A stretch of 64,000 bases of DNA from Cupriavidus sp. P-10 (GCF_003402535.2 NZ_AP025171.1:1-64000), one strand, 5' to 3'. Counted from the stretch's first letter, positions 1-8,653 are shown. Notes: generated from the sequence alone by a model not told the origin. A program made the numbers and translations.

Positions 1-1095
1 ATGCCCATCAAACGCTCCCCGGCCGCCACGGGGGATCGAAGTGTCCTCAACCTGGATGCCGAGCCCTCCCGCATCATTGTTCCCGGCAACGAGAACAGCC
101 TGATTCCGTCCGAGAAATTCCAGCGTCTGTTTGACGAGGCGCAGGCCATGGAACGCGAAGACGCCTGGCAAAGCGGCGAAGTTGGCTTCCTGAGCCGCGC
201 CAGCGTCCAGGTCACGCTGCCATATCGCGCGCCCAAGGGCGCGCCGCCGGTATGGACTCGCACAAGCGGCAATATCTCGCTGATGATCCAGCCCGGCTAC
301 TTCACGCAGCAACGCTCCGAGCGGGCCGCCAACGGCCGCCAGAAGCTGGTGTCAGAGACGGTCTCGCTGGGCTATCCCTATGGCTCCTATCCGCGCCTGA
401 TGCTTGCCTGGATCGGCAAGGAGATCATGGCGAAGAAGAAGCGTGGAGAGTTCACCGGGACGGTGGAGGACCGCCGCATTTCGCTGGGCAATTCGTTGTC
501 CGAGTTCATGTACAACCTCGGCATCCCGATGGCTACCGGGGGCAAGCGCGGCACCATGACGCTGGTACGCCAGCAGATGATCCGGCTGTTCTCCGCGACC
601 ATTGCGATCGTGCAGAACAAGTCCACGCCCAGCCAGAACCAGAACCCCAACCACGAGCCGTTGTCGATCGACCGTGTCGGCTACCTGCTGGCCGACCAGC
701 TGTCGACCTGGTGGGACCCGATGCAGCCGGGGCAGGGCTCGATGTTCGAGAGCTTTGTGGTGCTGTCCGAGCCGTTCTTCAACGAACTGGTGAACCGCCC
801 GGTTCCGGTGGACATGCGGGCGCTGAAGGCACTGAAACAGTCGCCGTTCGCGCTGGATGTCTATTCGTGGCTGACCTACCGGTTCTTCACCATCCAGCGT
901 CGCACCGAGATCCCGTGGGAAGCGCTGCAGATGCAGTTCGGCACGGAAACCGAAAGCGAGCGCAAGTTCCGCGCCCTGTTCCGCAAGGCGCTGAAGGACG
1001 TGCTGGTGGTCTATCCTGGCGCAAAGGTCGATGCGGACTCGTCCAAGGCGCTGATCCTGCAGCCGTCCCGTACCAGCGTGCGCAAGCTGGGCTGA
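1..1095 (+). CDS. repA: RepA-family replication initiator of a chromid or megaplasmid
   Basis: This 364-residue protein resembles the RepA initiators of Burkholderiaceae megaplasmids and second chromosomes, which bind iterons at the origin and start replication. The family call rests on the overall sequence and on the cspA-parA-parB genes that follow. The open frame starts at base 1 with ATG and stops at 1093-1095. Window numbering therefore seems to begin at this gene, and its promoter and any upstream iterons lie outside the window. A strong hairpin terminator follows 25 bases after the stop. The family assignment is firm. That this replicon is a second chromosome rather than a megaplasmid is inference. 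Confidence 0.88.
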   Translation: MPIKRSPAATGDRSVLNLDAEPSRIIVPGNENSLIPSEKFQRLFDEAQAMEREDAWQSGEVGFLSRASVQVTLPYRAPKGAPPVWTRTSGNISLMIQPGYFTQQRSERAANGRQKLVSETVSLGYPYGSYPRLMLAWIGKEIMAKKKRGEFTGTVEDRRISLGNSLSEFMYNLGIPMATGGKRGTMTLVRQQMIRLFSATIAIVQNKSTPSQNQNPNHEPLSIDRVGYLLADQLSTWWDPMQPGQGSMFESFVVLSEPFFNELVNRPVPVDMRALKALKQSPFALDVYSWLTYRFFTIQRRTEIPWEALQMQFGTETESERKFRALFRKALKDVLVVYPGAKVDADSSKALILQPSRTSVRKLG

Positions 1096-1120
1096 CCGCG
1101 TGGCCGCGATGGCCAGATGC

Positions 1121-1153
1121 AAAAAAGGCAAGCGTTGAACGCTTGCCTTTTTG
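1121..1153. terminator. Bidirectional Rho-independent terminator between repA and cspA
   Basis: A perfect inverted repeat with arms AAAAAGGCAAGCG and CGCTTGCCTTTTT around a five-base loop lies between the converging repA (+) and cspA (-) genes. The A-run on one side and T-run on the other make it usable as an intrinsic terminator in both directions. Confidence 0.9.
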
Positions 1154-1197
1154 TTTGTCCGCCGCGGCAGGCTGCTGCAGCGGGCAAAACAGCTGGA

Positions 1198-1401
1198 TCA
1201 GGCCGGCTTGATGGCCGAAGCCTGCAGGCCCTTCGGACCCTGCTTGACTTCGAACGTCACGCGCTGCCCATCCTTCAGGGTCTTGAAGCCAGAGCCCTGG
1301 ATTTCGGAGAAGTGCGCGAACAGATCTGCACCACCGTCGTCCGGGGTAATGAAGCCAAAGCCCTTGGTCTCGTTAAACCACTTGACCGTACCGGTTGCCA
1401 T
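1198..1401 (-). CDS. cspA: Cold-shock-domain protein (CspA family)
   Basis: This is a 67-residue single cold-shock domain, the usual size of CspA-type RNA chaperones that bind single-stranded nucleic acid and melt mRNA structure. It begins [18 protein letters not shown]. The RNP1-like KGFGFI and RNP2-like DLFAHFS motifs are both visible. The open frame extends 18 codons further upstream, but the ATG at 1401 fits the family start and has an AAAGGAA ribosome site just ahead. It is transcribed toward repA and shares the terminator at 1121-1153. A csp gene between repA and parA is unusual as partition context and may be a passenger. Confidence 0.95.
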   Translation of the reverse strand: MATGTVKWFNETKGFGFITPDDGGADLFAHFSEIQGSGFKTLKDGQRVTFEVKQGPKGLQASAIKPA

Positions 1402-1777
1402 AAGAAATTTCCTTTTCGAAGCAAGTTCTAGTACACCACGCAAACAACCGTTCAAGCACGTTGAGTTCTCGTAGATACCGAACGGAAGCCGACGAGGTTG
1501 ACACGACTTGACTCGACTGTAGCGCGCATCATAACCACTTTGGATTGCGGTGTCATGTGCGGCGTAATGCGCACTACAAATACTTTAGACACAGGGGCCG
1601 CCGCATATCAAGCAAATTTATTGTAGGAACGCCATTGCCTGGCGAAATGCCGTGTGTCGCTCGACACATCTTAATAAAACATTTGTAAATTTGTAAAACG
1701 GTTGAAGCGTCACCTGCTTTTGGCTACAGTTGCGCCTTAAGAGTCAACTGCGCTTTCAGCGCTGAAAGAGAGGTCCA
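1402..1777. other. Intergenic region between divergent cspA and parA
   Basis: This 376-base, relatively AT-rich stretch has no supported gene. It must hold the cspA promoter and leader (leftward) and the parAB promoter (rightward). Near 1677-1700 the octamer ATTTGTAA occurs twice in tandem in an AT-rich run. At 1753-1768 a perfect 16-base palindrome lies just before the parA start; it is listed separately as a parS candidate. Confidence 0.6.
1753..1768. other. parS: Candidate parS centromere site 1 (16-bp palindrome)
   Basis: CTTTCAGCGCTGAAAG is a perfect palindrome 9 bases upstream of the parA GTG start. Its inner 14 bases recur exactly inside parB at 2602-2615. A palindrome repeated in and beside parAB is the expected arrangement for ParB binding sites of secondary replicons. 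It could alternatively be an operator for parAB autoregulation; the two roles are compatible. Confidence 0.65.
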
Positions 1778-2437
1778 GTGGCAGCCAAAATCATCACCGT
1801 CTTCAACCAGAAGGGCGGTTGCGGGAAGACCACGGTCAGCATGCATCTGGCGGGAACGCTTGGTTTGCGGGGCGCCCGATCCATGCTGGTCGACATGGAC
1901 GAGCAAGGCACCGCCACCCGCTGGGCCGCTCAGGCCAGCGATGAGCGCCCGTTTCCCGCGTCGGTGATCGGGCTGGCGCCGTCGGGCGGAGCCATGCACC
2001 GCGAGGTCCGTAAATTCGTGCAGGACTACGATTACATCTTCGTCGACTGCCCGCCTGCGGTCCATTCGGCGGCGCCGTCCAGTGCGCTGCTGATTTCCGA
2101 CCTTGCCATCATCCCGGTGGTGCCGTCGCCTCCGGACCTCTGGGCTGCGGTTGCCGCAAAAACGCTGGCACAACATGCGCAAGTCCAGAATGAAACGCTG
2201 CTGATTCGCGTGATGGCAAATATGGTGCAGCGGCGCGTGTCGATCGCACGGCAGGCAATCGAGATCCTCGGAGACGATGGCGAGGTGCCGTTGTTGAATT
2301 CAATGATTGGATCGCGCTCGGCATTCCGTGAATGCCAGGCGATCGGCTGTACCGTCCATGGCGTTGCCGGGGCGCGCGAGGCGGTACAGGAGGTCGACAT
2401 GATGGTCGACGAAGTGTTGTCTTTGATTGAGCAATAA
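1778..2437 (+). CDS. parA: ParA-family partition ATPase
   Basis: ParA ATPases position ParB-parS complexes and so segregate the replicon. The 219-residue length is that of the short form without an N-terminal DNA-binding domain. A deviant Walker A (KGGCGKTT, residues 12-19) lies at the N terminus, a Walker A' (LVDMDEQG, about 37-44) follows, and a Walker B (FVDCPP) is near residue 88. The start is GTG at 1778, behind a GAGAGG ribosome site that overlaps the end of the palindrome at 1753-1768, so ParB binding there could affect expression. parB starts three bases after the stop, so the two genes form an operon. Confidence 0.95.
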   Translation: MAAKIITVFNQKGGCGKTTVSMHLAGTLGLRGARSMLVDMDEQGTATRWAAQASDERPFPASVIGLAPSGGAMHREVRKFVQDYDYIFVDCPPAVHSAAPSSALLISDLAIIPVVPSPPDLWAAVAAKTLAQHAQVQNETLLIRVMANMVQRRVSIARQAIEILGDDGEVPLLNSMIGSRSAFRECQAIGCTVHGVAGAREAVQEVDMMVDEVLSLIEQ

Positions 2438-2440
2438 GGC

Positions 2441-3454
2441 ATGGCTACAAAACTGAAGAGCCTCAAGGCCGGCATGCTCGCCGGCATGGTGGCGGAGAAG
2501 CACCGCAACGACACGCTGGACAGGTTCGCGCGGGCCGAGGCAGCGATTTCGCAGCATCCGAACGGCCTGCTGCAGGGCAGGGCAAACGATGGCGCCACCG
2601 TTTTCAGCGCTGAAAGTGCGGGCGAGATGGCATCCGGCCGGCAGCTGATGCGGATTCCGCTGGCGCAGCTCCATGACAATCCGCTGAATGCGCGCCGGAT
2701 CTATGATCCCGCTGTCGTGCAGGAGCGCGCGGCGTCGATCGCAACGCATGGCCAGAAGACCCCGGGCCTTGCTGCCCCGGACCCGTCGCGTCCCGGCCAC
2801 TACATCCTGATCGACGGCCACTACCGTAAACGAGCACTGGCGTCGGCCGGCAAGCTCGAGATGGAGTGCTTTGTCGAGGACGACCTGAGCGACCTGGACT
2901 TCTATCGCCTGTCGTTCATGCTCAATGAGCAGCGCTCGGATCAGTCGGCGCTCGACAATGCGATCGCCTGGCGCCAGTTGCTTGACGAAGGCAAGGTTCA
3001 AAAGGAAGAAGAAATTTGCGAACTGACCGGGATGTCCGCCGGAACGGTCAACAAGACGCTGGCGCTGTTGCGCCTGCCGGAATCCGTGCTTGGCGTCATG
3101 CGCGAGCGGCCGAGCGCGATCGGCATTGCCGCGGGCTATGAGCTGACTTTGTTCTGCAAGCTGGCAGGGGAGGAGCGGACCCGCGAACTGGCGGCGCGGA
3201 TCATCAACGATGGCCTGTCGAGCCGTGAAGTCGAGGCGATCCGCAAGCACGCCCAGGAAGGCAAGGCGCGCAAGGTCAAGGAAATCAGCCGGCAATACAA
3301 GATCCGAACCGACGGCGGCCAGTTGCTCGGGACCATCAAGGAGTGGGACTCGGGGCGTGTTGTCCTCGATGTCCAGCTCGGCGACCGCAGCGCCCGCGAG
3401 GATCTGGTCGAACTGCTCAAGGCTCGCTTCGGGCTGGACAAGACCTTGCTCTGA
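2441..3454 (+). CDS. parB: ParB-family chromosome/plasmid partition protein
   Basis: ParB binds parS sites and stimulates ParA. The 337-residue protein has a basic N terminus, a ParB/Srx-type domain at about residues 68-145 with an arginine-patch segment (DGHYRKRA), and a helix-turn-helix region near 190-215 (EEICELTGMSAGTVNKT). It is co-transcribed with parA. A copy of the candidate parS palindrome lies within its own coding sequence at 2602-2615. No frameshift or truncation is seen. Confidence 0.95.
   Translation: MATKLKSLKAGMLAGMVAEKHRNDTLDRFARAEAAISQHPNGLLQGRANDGATVFSAESAGEMASGRQLMRIPLAQLHDNPLNARRIYDPAVVQERAASIATHGQKTPGLAAPDPSRPGHYILIDGHYRKRALASAGKLEMECFVEDDLSDLDFYRLSFMLNEQRSDQSALDNAIAWRQLLDEGKVQKEEEICELTGMSAGTVNKTLALLRLPESVLGVMRERPSAIGIAAGYELTLFCKLAGEERTRELAARIINDGLSSREVEAIRKHAQEGKARKVKEISRQYKIRTDGGQLLGTIKEWDSGRVVLDVQLGDRSAREDLVELLKARFGLDKTLL
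2602..2615. other. parS: Candidate parS centromere site 2 (inside parB)
   Basis: TTTCAGCGCTGAAA repeats the core of the palindrome upstream of parA, base for base. A second exact 14-bp palindrome 850 bp from the first, inside an otherwise ordinary coding region, is unlikely by chance. Confidence 0.6.
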
Positions 3455-3553
3455 ATTACCGTCGAACCGGGGTGTGGTGGAGCATGGCGGGCCACCACAG
3501 CCCCGGGACATCCGTCCCCGGCCCTGCCAGGAATGGTCGATAAGATCCTGCTG

Positions 3554-3645
3554 CGTACCAAGTTCTTCGGTGGCAGCATCGCCACCAATCCCGCTTTCTA
3601 CTGCCGATCCCCTACGGCAATTCTCCCTCCGTACCAATTTCTTCG
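3554..3645. repeat. Two direct copies of a 16-bp sequence at the recombinase 3' end
   Basis: CGTACCAAGTTCTTCG (3554-3569) and CGTACCAATTTCTTCG (3630-3645) differ at one base. The second copy lies within the last codons of the tyrosine recombinase gene and the first just beyond its stop. They could mark a short duplication or deletion that removed the enzyme's C terminus, or be recombinase binding sites. The role is unknown. Confidence 0.5.
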
Positions 3646-5315
3646 ACAGGCGCCAACGTTGCCCGGCAACGCTCCGAGTCGCGCACGAGGTCACGTGGCG
3701 ACCGGACCGGGAACGCCGCATCCAACCTCCGATATCGGGTAATCGCCATCGACAGCAATGCATGCAGCCCTCGCACCGAGTAGGGCGGGTGGGGCGTGCT
3801 GGCCAGCTTGCGCTGTGCCCGCCGCGTGGGGGGCGCAGCGGGCGGGCCAAGCAAGGGCACATCCACCGCGGCCGGCGCATCCAGGTCCAGCCCCCGGTCC
3901 TGCCAGTGGCGACGTAGCGCGGCCAGCGCAGAATCGCTGAGCGCAAGCCGCCTATCGGCTGGCGCATCCGTCACCGTCGTTGCCGGCGCGTGATCGAGGA
4001 TCGGCAGGTCATCCCAGCGCAATGCCACCAGCCCGGTGAACCGCGGCCGGCATTCACGCAGCAGCGCGACCGCCGCCGCCGCGGCACGATAGCGCATGCC
4101 GCCCGGCTGGCTGCCTTCACTCTCCAGCCAGGCGGTAAAGCGCACCAATGCCATCTCGTCGACAATCCCCTCGCCGGTGGCATCGTCCGTGTCCAGCACG
4201 GATGACACAGCCTCGGCCGTCGCCATATCGACATCCACCGCTGCAGTCCTTGCCGGCCCGCCCATTGGCAGCCACTGCGCGGCCGCGCCGTACCCATTGC
4301 GCGCCATCCAGCCCCACAGCGCGCCCAACACACGCATGCTATGGCGCACGCTGGCGTCACCCAGCGGCCCGGTAAAGGGCCGCCAGGCCCCGACTTGCCT
4401 GGGAGCCCGCGGTCCGCACCAGCGCGCCGCCGGCTGCGGGTCCGCAAGAAAGGCCAGGTATGCCTCGCGATCCTGCTCGTCCAGTGCAGAGAGATCCTTG
4501 CGGCGTTCGATCGCCGACCACAACAGCAACCGTTCGGCTTCCTTCCGGTACGCCGCAAACGTGGCGCCAGCGGGAGAACCGCTGGCATGCAGCCACTTGC
4601 GCACCACGTCGACGCCGCGGGCAAACGGACAATCGGGTGGCGCCCCGGCGCTGTTGGCGAGAAATTCCAGTGGCAGCAGGCGTGGCATGTCAGGCGCCAG
4701 CGCGCCAGGCGCCAGCGGCGTGCGGTTGCCCAGATGCGCGGCCAGCATTGGCTGGCCCTGGGCAGTGCGAACCAGTCCGCGATGCTCCGCCAGCCAGCGA
4801 TTGATAGCCTGGCCAGCGAGTGCGCCGATCCGGGGCACTCGCCGCCACCATCCCGCGCCGCGAACATTAGCCAACCCTATAAGTGCTTTAATCGTAACAA
4901 TTTCTGCGTTGCGAAGGCGCCGCGCCAGCGATGGCCCGAACCATAGTTCGACGCCGTGCTCCGCCCGCGGCGCCGCCGTGCCGAGCCGTTCCAGTTCCGC
5001 CAACGCGTCGACACGGCGATCCATGCCCCGGTTGGAACGGCCCGGACCGGCCACCAGGAGTTCGGCCAGATCCGCCCGGCCGTGGAGATGCGCCAACTGG
5101 ACCATGCGGTCGCGCAGGCCCAGCAGCGTGCGCAGCGCCGACTCTCCGGCATCGTCGTCATCCCCGTCGTCGGCAAGATAGCGGCCGACGACCATCGCCG
5201 CAGGCATGCCCTGGACATAGGCGCGGACCGCAGCGAATTCACTGCGAGTCAGGCTGACGGGGTGCGATCCGGGCAACATGGTCAGCGGCGTGGGACGGTC
5301 GGTGGGGGAAGGCAC
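3612..5315 (-). CDS. Large tyrosine recombinase/integrase, C-terminal catalytic part missing
   Basis: The 567-residue protein has the features of the long phage-integrase-family recombinases found beside repA/parAB in Burkholderiaceae. A tyrosine-recombinase box with the first catalytic arginine (Arg425, in RFTGLVALRWDDL) is visible. A YSVRGLHAL segment at about 512-520 precedes the place where the family normally shows HxxR and the nucleophilic tyrosine. Neither motif can be found: the protein ends about 45 residues later in an unrelated-looking tail. It is therefore probably inactive or truncated. It converges with parB, with 157 bases between the stops. A dimer-resolution or inversion role is possible for the intact family, but activity here is doubtful. 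Confidence 0.7.
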   Translation of the reverse strand: MPSPTDRPTPLTMLPGSHPVSLTRSEFAAVRAYVQGMPAAMVVGRYLADDGDDDDAGESALRTLLGLRDRMVQLAHLHGRADLAELLVAGPGRSNRGMDRRVDALAELERLGTAAPRAEHGVELWFGPSLARRLRNAEIVTIKALIGLANVRGAGWWRRVPRIGALAGQAINRWLAEHRGLVRTAQGQPMLAAHLGNRTPLAPGALAPDMPRLLPLEFLANSAGAPPDCPFARGVDVVRKWLHASGSPAGATFAAYRKEAERLLLWSAIERRKDLSALDEQDREAYLAFLADPQPAARWCGPRAPRQVGAWRPFTGPLGDASVRHSMRVLGALWGWMARNGYGAAAQWLPMGGPARTAAVDVDMATAEAVSSVLDTDDATGEGIVDEMALVRFTAWLESEGSQPGGMRYRAAAAAVALLRECRPRFTGLVALRWDDLPILDHAPATTVTDAPADRRLALSDSALAALRRHWQDRGLDLDAPAAVDVPLLGPPAAPPTRRAQRKLASTPHPPYSVRGLHALLSMAITRYRRLDAAFPVRSPRDLVRDSERCRATLAPVEEIGTEGELP

Positions 5316-5887
5316 ATAGCTTGGCGATAACTTCTTGATTTATAAGGCACTTGAAGCCAGGCCAAATTGATCCGGCCGGAAATGCACACCAAAGCGCAAT
5401 GCCGATAATTTTATGCGAGGTAAGCGGCATTCCGCCAGCCCCTGCGCCACCCGAACGCCTGTTTGCCCGGTTAAGCTCGTTGCCAGGGTCGCAGTGGACC
5501 GGCCGGAACGAGGTTCCGGGGCAAGGGGAGGGTCCCCCTCGGGAATACCCGCTGCAACGCAACAGAGGCTTGCTTTCGACGCCCCTGTTTAATAAGCTGA
5601 AGATCAGAATTAGATTCTTTTAAATCTGATTGAGAAGTTACTAAAGCGTCAGTCATGAACTGCGCGGCCCGGCAATGCCGGTCCGGAGCGGCTCGAACGG
5701 CGCAAACGGGGCGATTCGGCACTCCAAGGGAAGGGACAGGCGCGGCAACCGACGGGACGCCGTACCAGGCCAGGAACAAGCCGGACCGTATGGATCGACG
5801 CGAGCCGCAGCATAGTGGAAGCCGGTCCAACAGCAAGAACGGGTTGTCGCAGGACCTGGGCTTGCCGCAATAAGAAGGAGAGCGGCC
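5316..5887. other. Intergenic region between recombinase and LuxR-type gene
   Basis: This 570-base stretch between divergent genes has no convincing coding sequence. An AT-rich patch at about 5585-5645 contains an imperfect inverted repeat (ATCAGA ... TCTGAT, about 5604-5631). It is a plausible promoter or operator for the gene at 5888. Confidence 0.4.
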
Positions 5888-6682
5888 ATGGCCAGCATCC
5901 TCTTGATCGAACACCATCCACTCCTGCGCCTGGGTCTTCGCCACCTCCTGGCCCAAGCGCATATCCCAGGCGACCTGATCGATATCGATCCGCTCGCGCC
6001 AATCGACTCCGACCTCTGGCTGACGGAGCCCGACTTGCTGGTCTATGGGCTACCGCCCGACGCCGCGGCAGGCTGGGCGCAGCTCGATGACCTGTGCGAG
6101 CGCCTGCGGCCCCGGCGCGTGCTGCTGCTGACCGAGCAGCCCGCCGCGGCACTGTCCCGACCGGCCCTGCCGGAGTCTGTACGCGGCTGCCTGCACAAGG
6201 CCGCGAGCGCCGAAGCGCTCGACGCCGCGGTGCGGCTCGTGCTGGCCGGCGGGGAGTGCTTCCCTTCCGTGCTGCTGTCCGAGCCGGCCGCCGGGCGCGG
6301 CGACGAAGGGCGCATGCAAGCCACACCCGCACCGACCAGTCACACCTCCGCCCCGGTCGTGGTACCGCTGCATGCGGTGCGCGGCGAAATGCCGCCTGCG
6401 CCCGCGAACGAAACGCCGTCGAGCGGCGCGCACCTGCTCAATATCACCGAGCGGCAGTACGAGGTGCTGGCCTTGCTCGCGCGGGGCTATCCGATCAAGA
6501 CCGTCAGCCGGATGCTCAATATCTCCGTCGCCACGGCCAAGACCCATGCCTGCACGCTTTACCAGCGTCTGCATGTCCGCAACAAGGGTGAAGCGGTCTA
6601 CGTGGCGCTGCAGCGCGGCGCTACGCTGGACTGGGCCGGCCCGCCGGCGGTGCGGCCGCTTGGCGCCTGCCAGGCCGCCTGA
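5888..6682 (+). CDS. LuxR-type regulator with degenerate receiver domain
   Basis: The 264-residue protein has an N-terminal receiver-like domain (about 1-130) and a C-terminal LuxR/FixJ helix-turn-helix (about 180-245; ITERQYEVLALLARGYPIKT). The receiver looks unable to take phosphate. The usual acidic pair is EHH in LLIEHHPLLRLGL, and the phosphoacceptor aspartate position reads DLLVYGLP. The late lysine (GCLHK) is kept. It is a clear paralogue of the regulator at 46573-47523, and the two bracket the EPS region. An AAGGAGAGCGGCC ribosome site precedes the ATG. A role in EPS control is inference from position. Confidence 0.85.
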   Translation: MASILLIEHHPLLRLGLRHLLAQAHIPGDLIDIDPLAPIDSDLWLTEPDLLVYGLPPDAAAGWAQLDDLCERLRPRRVLLLTEQPAAALSRPALPESVRGCLHKAASAEALDAAVRLVLAGGECFPSVLLSEPAAGRGDEGRMQATPAPTSHTSAPVVVPLHAVRGEMPPAPANETPSSGAHLLNITERQYEVLALLARGYPIKTVSRMLNISVATAKTHACTLYQRLHVRNKGEAVYVALQRGATLDWAGPPAVRPLGACQAA

Positions 6683-7010
6683 TCCCTGCATGACTGGTCG
6701 GGGGAGCATCGGTCGCAACTATGCCGGCGCCGGGCGGATCCGGTGCCGGGGCCGTCCCCCGCAGGTCATCCTTTTGACGTGGCGGCCTCCACCAAAAGCA
6801 TGAGGCGGTGGCAGGTAGCGCTTGCTACGTTGAGAAGGAGGCGTTCGCCGCCGCCTGCCGCACGCCATGCGGCGGGTGCCGACAGGCAGGGCGGCGCGCT
6901 TGCCGCGAGGCTCGCCAAGTTCACCACGGCGGGCCATTCCGGCCACCTGACCTACTGACCCTGCGGGCCCATCGCGCCGTGATCCGGCCGTGGGCGCCAT
7001 TGCTGAATCG
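6683..7010. other. Intergenic region between the two receiver-like genes
   Basis: This 328-base stretch is GC-rich. Nothing clear was seen in it: no terminator, no convincing open frame and no strong promoter. Confidence 0.35.
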
Positions 7011-7475
7011 ATGCCGACCTACCTGATTGCCAGCAACGAAATGATGTGCCGCACGCTGGTGCGGCGCCTGGAAGCGCTAGGCCTGCCGCGACCGATCCGG
7101 TGGCGCGCGCCGCAATGGCTGCAGGAGAGCGCTGCCAGGCGGCAGCGGCACCCCGACGCGGATGACCTCGGCAGCGACCCGACCGACGTGGCGCTGATCG
7201 ATTGCAGCGGCCTGGAAGGCGATCCGCGCAAGCTGCTCGACCAGATGCAGGCCCGGCTCGCGCCGCGCCGATGGCTGGTGTTGTCCGATCGGCTGGACGC
7301 GACGCTGATCGTCCACGCTGCGCTGCTCGGCGCCAGCGGTTGCCTGGCAGTGCCGGCACCCGCCGAGCTGGTCTGCGCCGCGACCGCGCTGGTGTGGGCC
7401 GGCGGCCAGTGCTTCCCGCGCATGGCGCTCTCGCTGATGCCCGCAGCGTCCCAGGACATCGTCGGCGCTGCCTGA
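7011..7475 (+). CDS. Stand-alone receiver-like protein
   Basis: The 154-residue protein resembles the receiver half of the regulator at 5888 but has no DNA-binding domain. It has a beta-alpha pattern starting MPTYLIASNEMM, a central LIDCSGLEGD where a phosphoacceptor aspartate could lie, and a segment GASGCLAVPAPAELVCAA matching the end of the neighbour's receiver. The conserved late lysine is absent. The start is uncertain: a GTG at 6990 is in frame, and neither start has a good ribosome site. It may modulate one of the two LuxR-type paralogues by heterodimerisation, but that is a guess. Confidence 0.6.
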   Translation: MPTYLIASNEMMCRTLVRRLEALGLPRPIRWRAPQWLQESAARRQRHPDADDLGSDPTDVALIDCSGLEGDPRKLLDQMQARLAPRRWLVLSDRLDATLIVHAALLGASGCLAVPAPAELVCAATALVWAGGQCFPRMALSLMPAASQDIVGAA

Positions 7476-7546
7476 GCCTGCGTAACCCTCGCACGCTTCC
7501 TTCCATTGGCCACGACAGGATTACAGCCTGCGGATGAGGGCGCGCT

Positions 7547-7912
7547 GTGCATGCAAGCACTATGCTTGAGATGCCCGGCGCGCGAGTGGCCCCGTTTCAA
7601 GAGGCAGGCCGCCCCGGGATGCTAGGGGGTCGTATGGAAGGCGGGATGGATTACCTGGTCGTGCATGGCTTCGCCGTGCGCGAGGGCCGGGGCAAATGGG
7701 CTTGCTGCTTCGAGATCCGGTTGGCTGGCGCGGGTGAACAGCCACTGCTGTATCGCGGAGAACTGCATGGCCGCAGATTCGATTGCGAGCACGCTGCAGC
7801 GCAGGCCGCGCACGAAGCAGGACAGCGTGAAGCGGTATTGCGCGTGGAGAGCCTGCGCGCGCTGATCCTGGCGCAGCATCGCCTGCGCCTGCCGGCGGCC
7901 ACGCTGCCCTGA
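7547..7912 (+). CDS. Hypothetical protein
   Basis: I do not recognise this protein of up to 121 residues. The first 29 codons look unlike coding sequence, and the ATG at 7634 (MEGGMDYLVVHGFAVREG) may be the true start, giving about 92 residues. The C-terminal half is helical and rich in Ala, Arg and His. No signal peptide or membrane segment is visible. It lies between the receiver-only gene and a minus-strand terminator at 8131-8170. Confidence 0.45.
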   Translation: MHASTMLEMPGARVAPFQEAGRPGMLGGRMEGGMDYLVVHGFAVREGRGKWACCFEIRLAGAGEQPLLYRGELHGRRFDCEHAAAQAAHEAGQREAVLRVESLRALILAQHRLRLPAATLP

Positions 7913-8130
7913 GCTACGGCGCCACAGAGCGCCTTTCCGGTTTCCGCATGCCTCGCCAGCGCCAGGGTGGGGCGCGACCGGAACTGCCGTGGCGCAACGG
8001 CAGTGCAGCCATGCGGCCTGCATCCAGCCACGCTGCTTCCGCCGAACCTTGCCGTGCATCCACAGGTCATGCGCGCACCTGCGCGTCGCCCGCGACGGCG
8101 ATCGTCTTCGCGCGAGCGATGCCATGCCCC

Positions 8131-8170
8131 AAAAAAAGAAGCCCGCCGACCGGGGGACCATGCGGGCTTT
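8131..8170 (-). terminator. Leftward Rho-independent terminator without an obvious gene
   Basis: Read on the minus strand, the arms AAGCCCGC and GCGGGCTT surround a 15-base loop and are followed by CTTTTTTT. The T-run is on the minus strand only, so it should end a leftward transcript, yet no minus-strand CDS precedes it. Confidence 0.75.
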
Positions 8171-8400
8171 GAAGGCGTGCGGGCAATACTGCCCGCCCAC
8201 ACGTCCTCTTGACGATATCCAATCGGCACGCGCGCCTGTATCCACCAGAAGCATCATGCGCGTCACGCATGCGGCTGAATGCCACTAAACCGACTCAACC
8301 GGACTCAACCTCTCAAGCGATTTCCGGTACCTGCGGCGATCCGCGGCAGAACCATCATAGCCTTCTGCGCATCCCATCGATGCCATTGGCGTGCGCCGCT
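8131..8400 (-). ncRNA. Candidate small RNA ending at the 8131 terminator
   Basis: This is inferred only from a strong leftward terminator preceded by a second stable hairpin (8179-8196) in a region with no minus-strand gene. The 5' end is unknown; 8400 is a placeholder. No known RNA family was recognised. Confidence 0.25.
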
Positions 8401-8653
8401 TCGGGCCGCGTCCTGACGCCCTGGCGTCATGGCCCGTGCAAGGTTTGTGCGCCGTCCAACAGACTGTCCTGAACCACGCGCGCCAAGATCGCCATCACGA
8501 CCGATGACGCAAGCATTTGGCTCGGTGCAGGGAGAAGGCGGGCATGACAACAGTCAGTGCACGGCGGCCGGATCGCAACGCGCCTTGGCGCGCATCCGGC
8601 GCGGACCGTGCATACCCGCAAACGGATCGGCATGGCAGGCGCGGAGGTCTCTA

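Larger units (their letters stand above)
7913..8653. other. Long intergenic region with two hairpins and a minus-strand terminator
   Basis: No supported protein gene is seen. It contains a leftward intrinsic terminator (8131-8170) and next to it a perfect hairpin at 8179-8196 (GCGGGCA/TGCCCGC). Both suggest a leftward transcript arising within this region (see the ncRNA candidate). The rightward promoter for the DUF1839 gene should lie near its right end. Confidence 0.45.
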
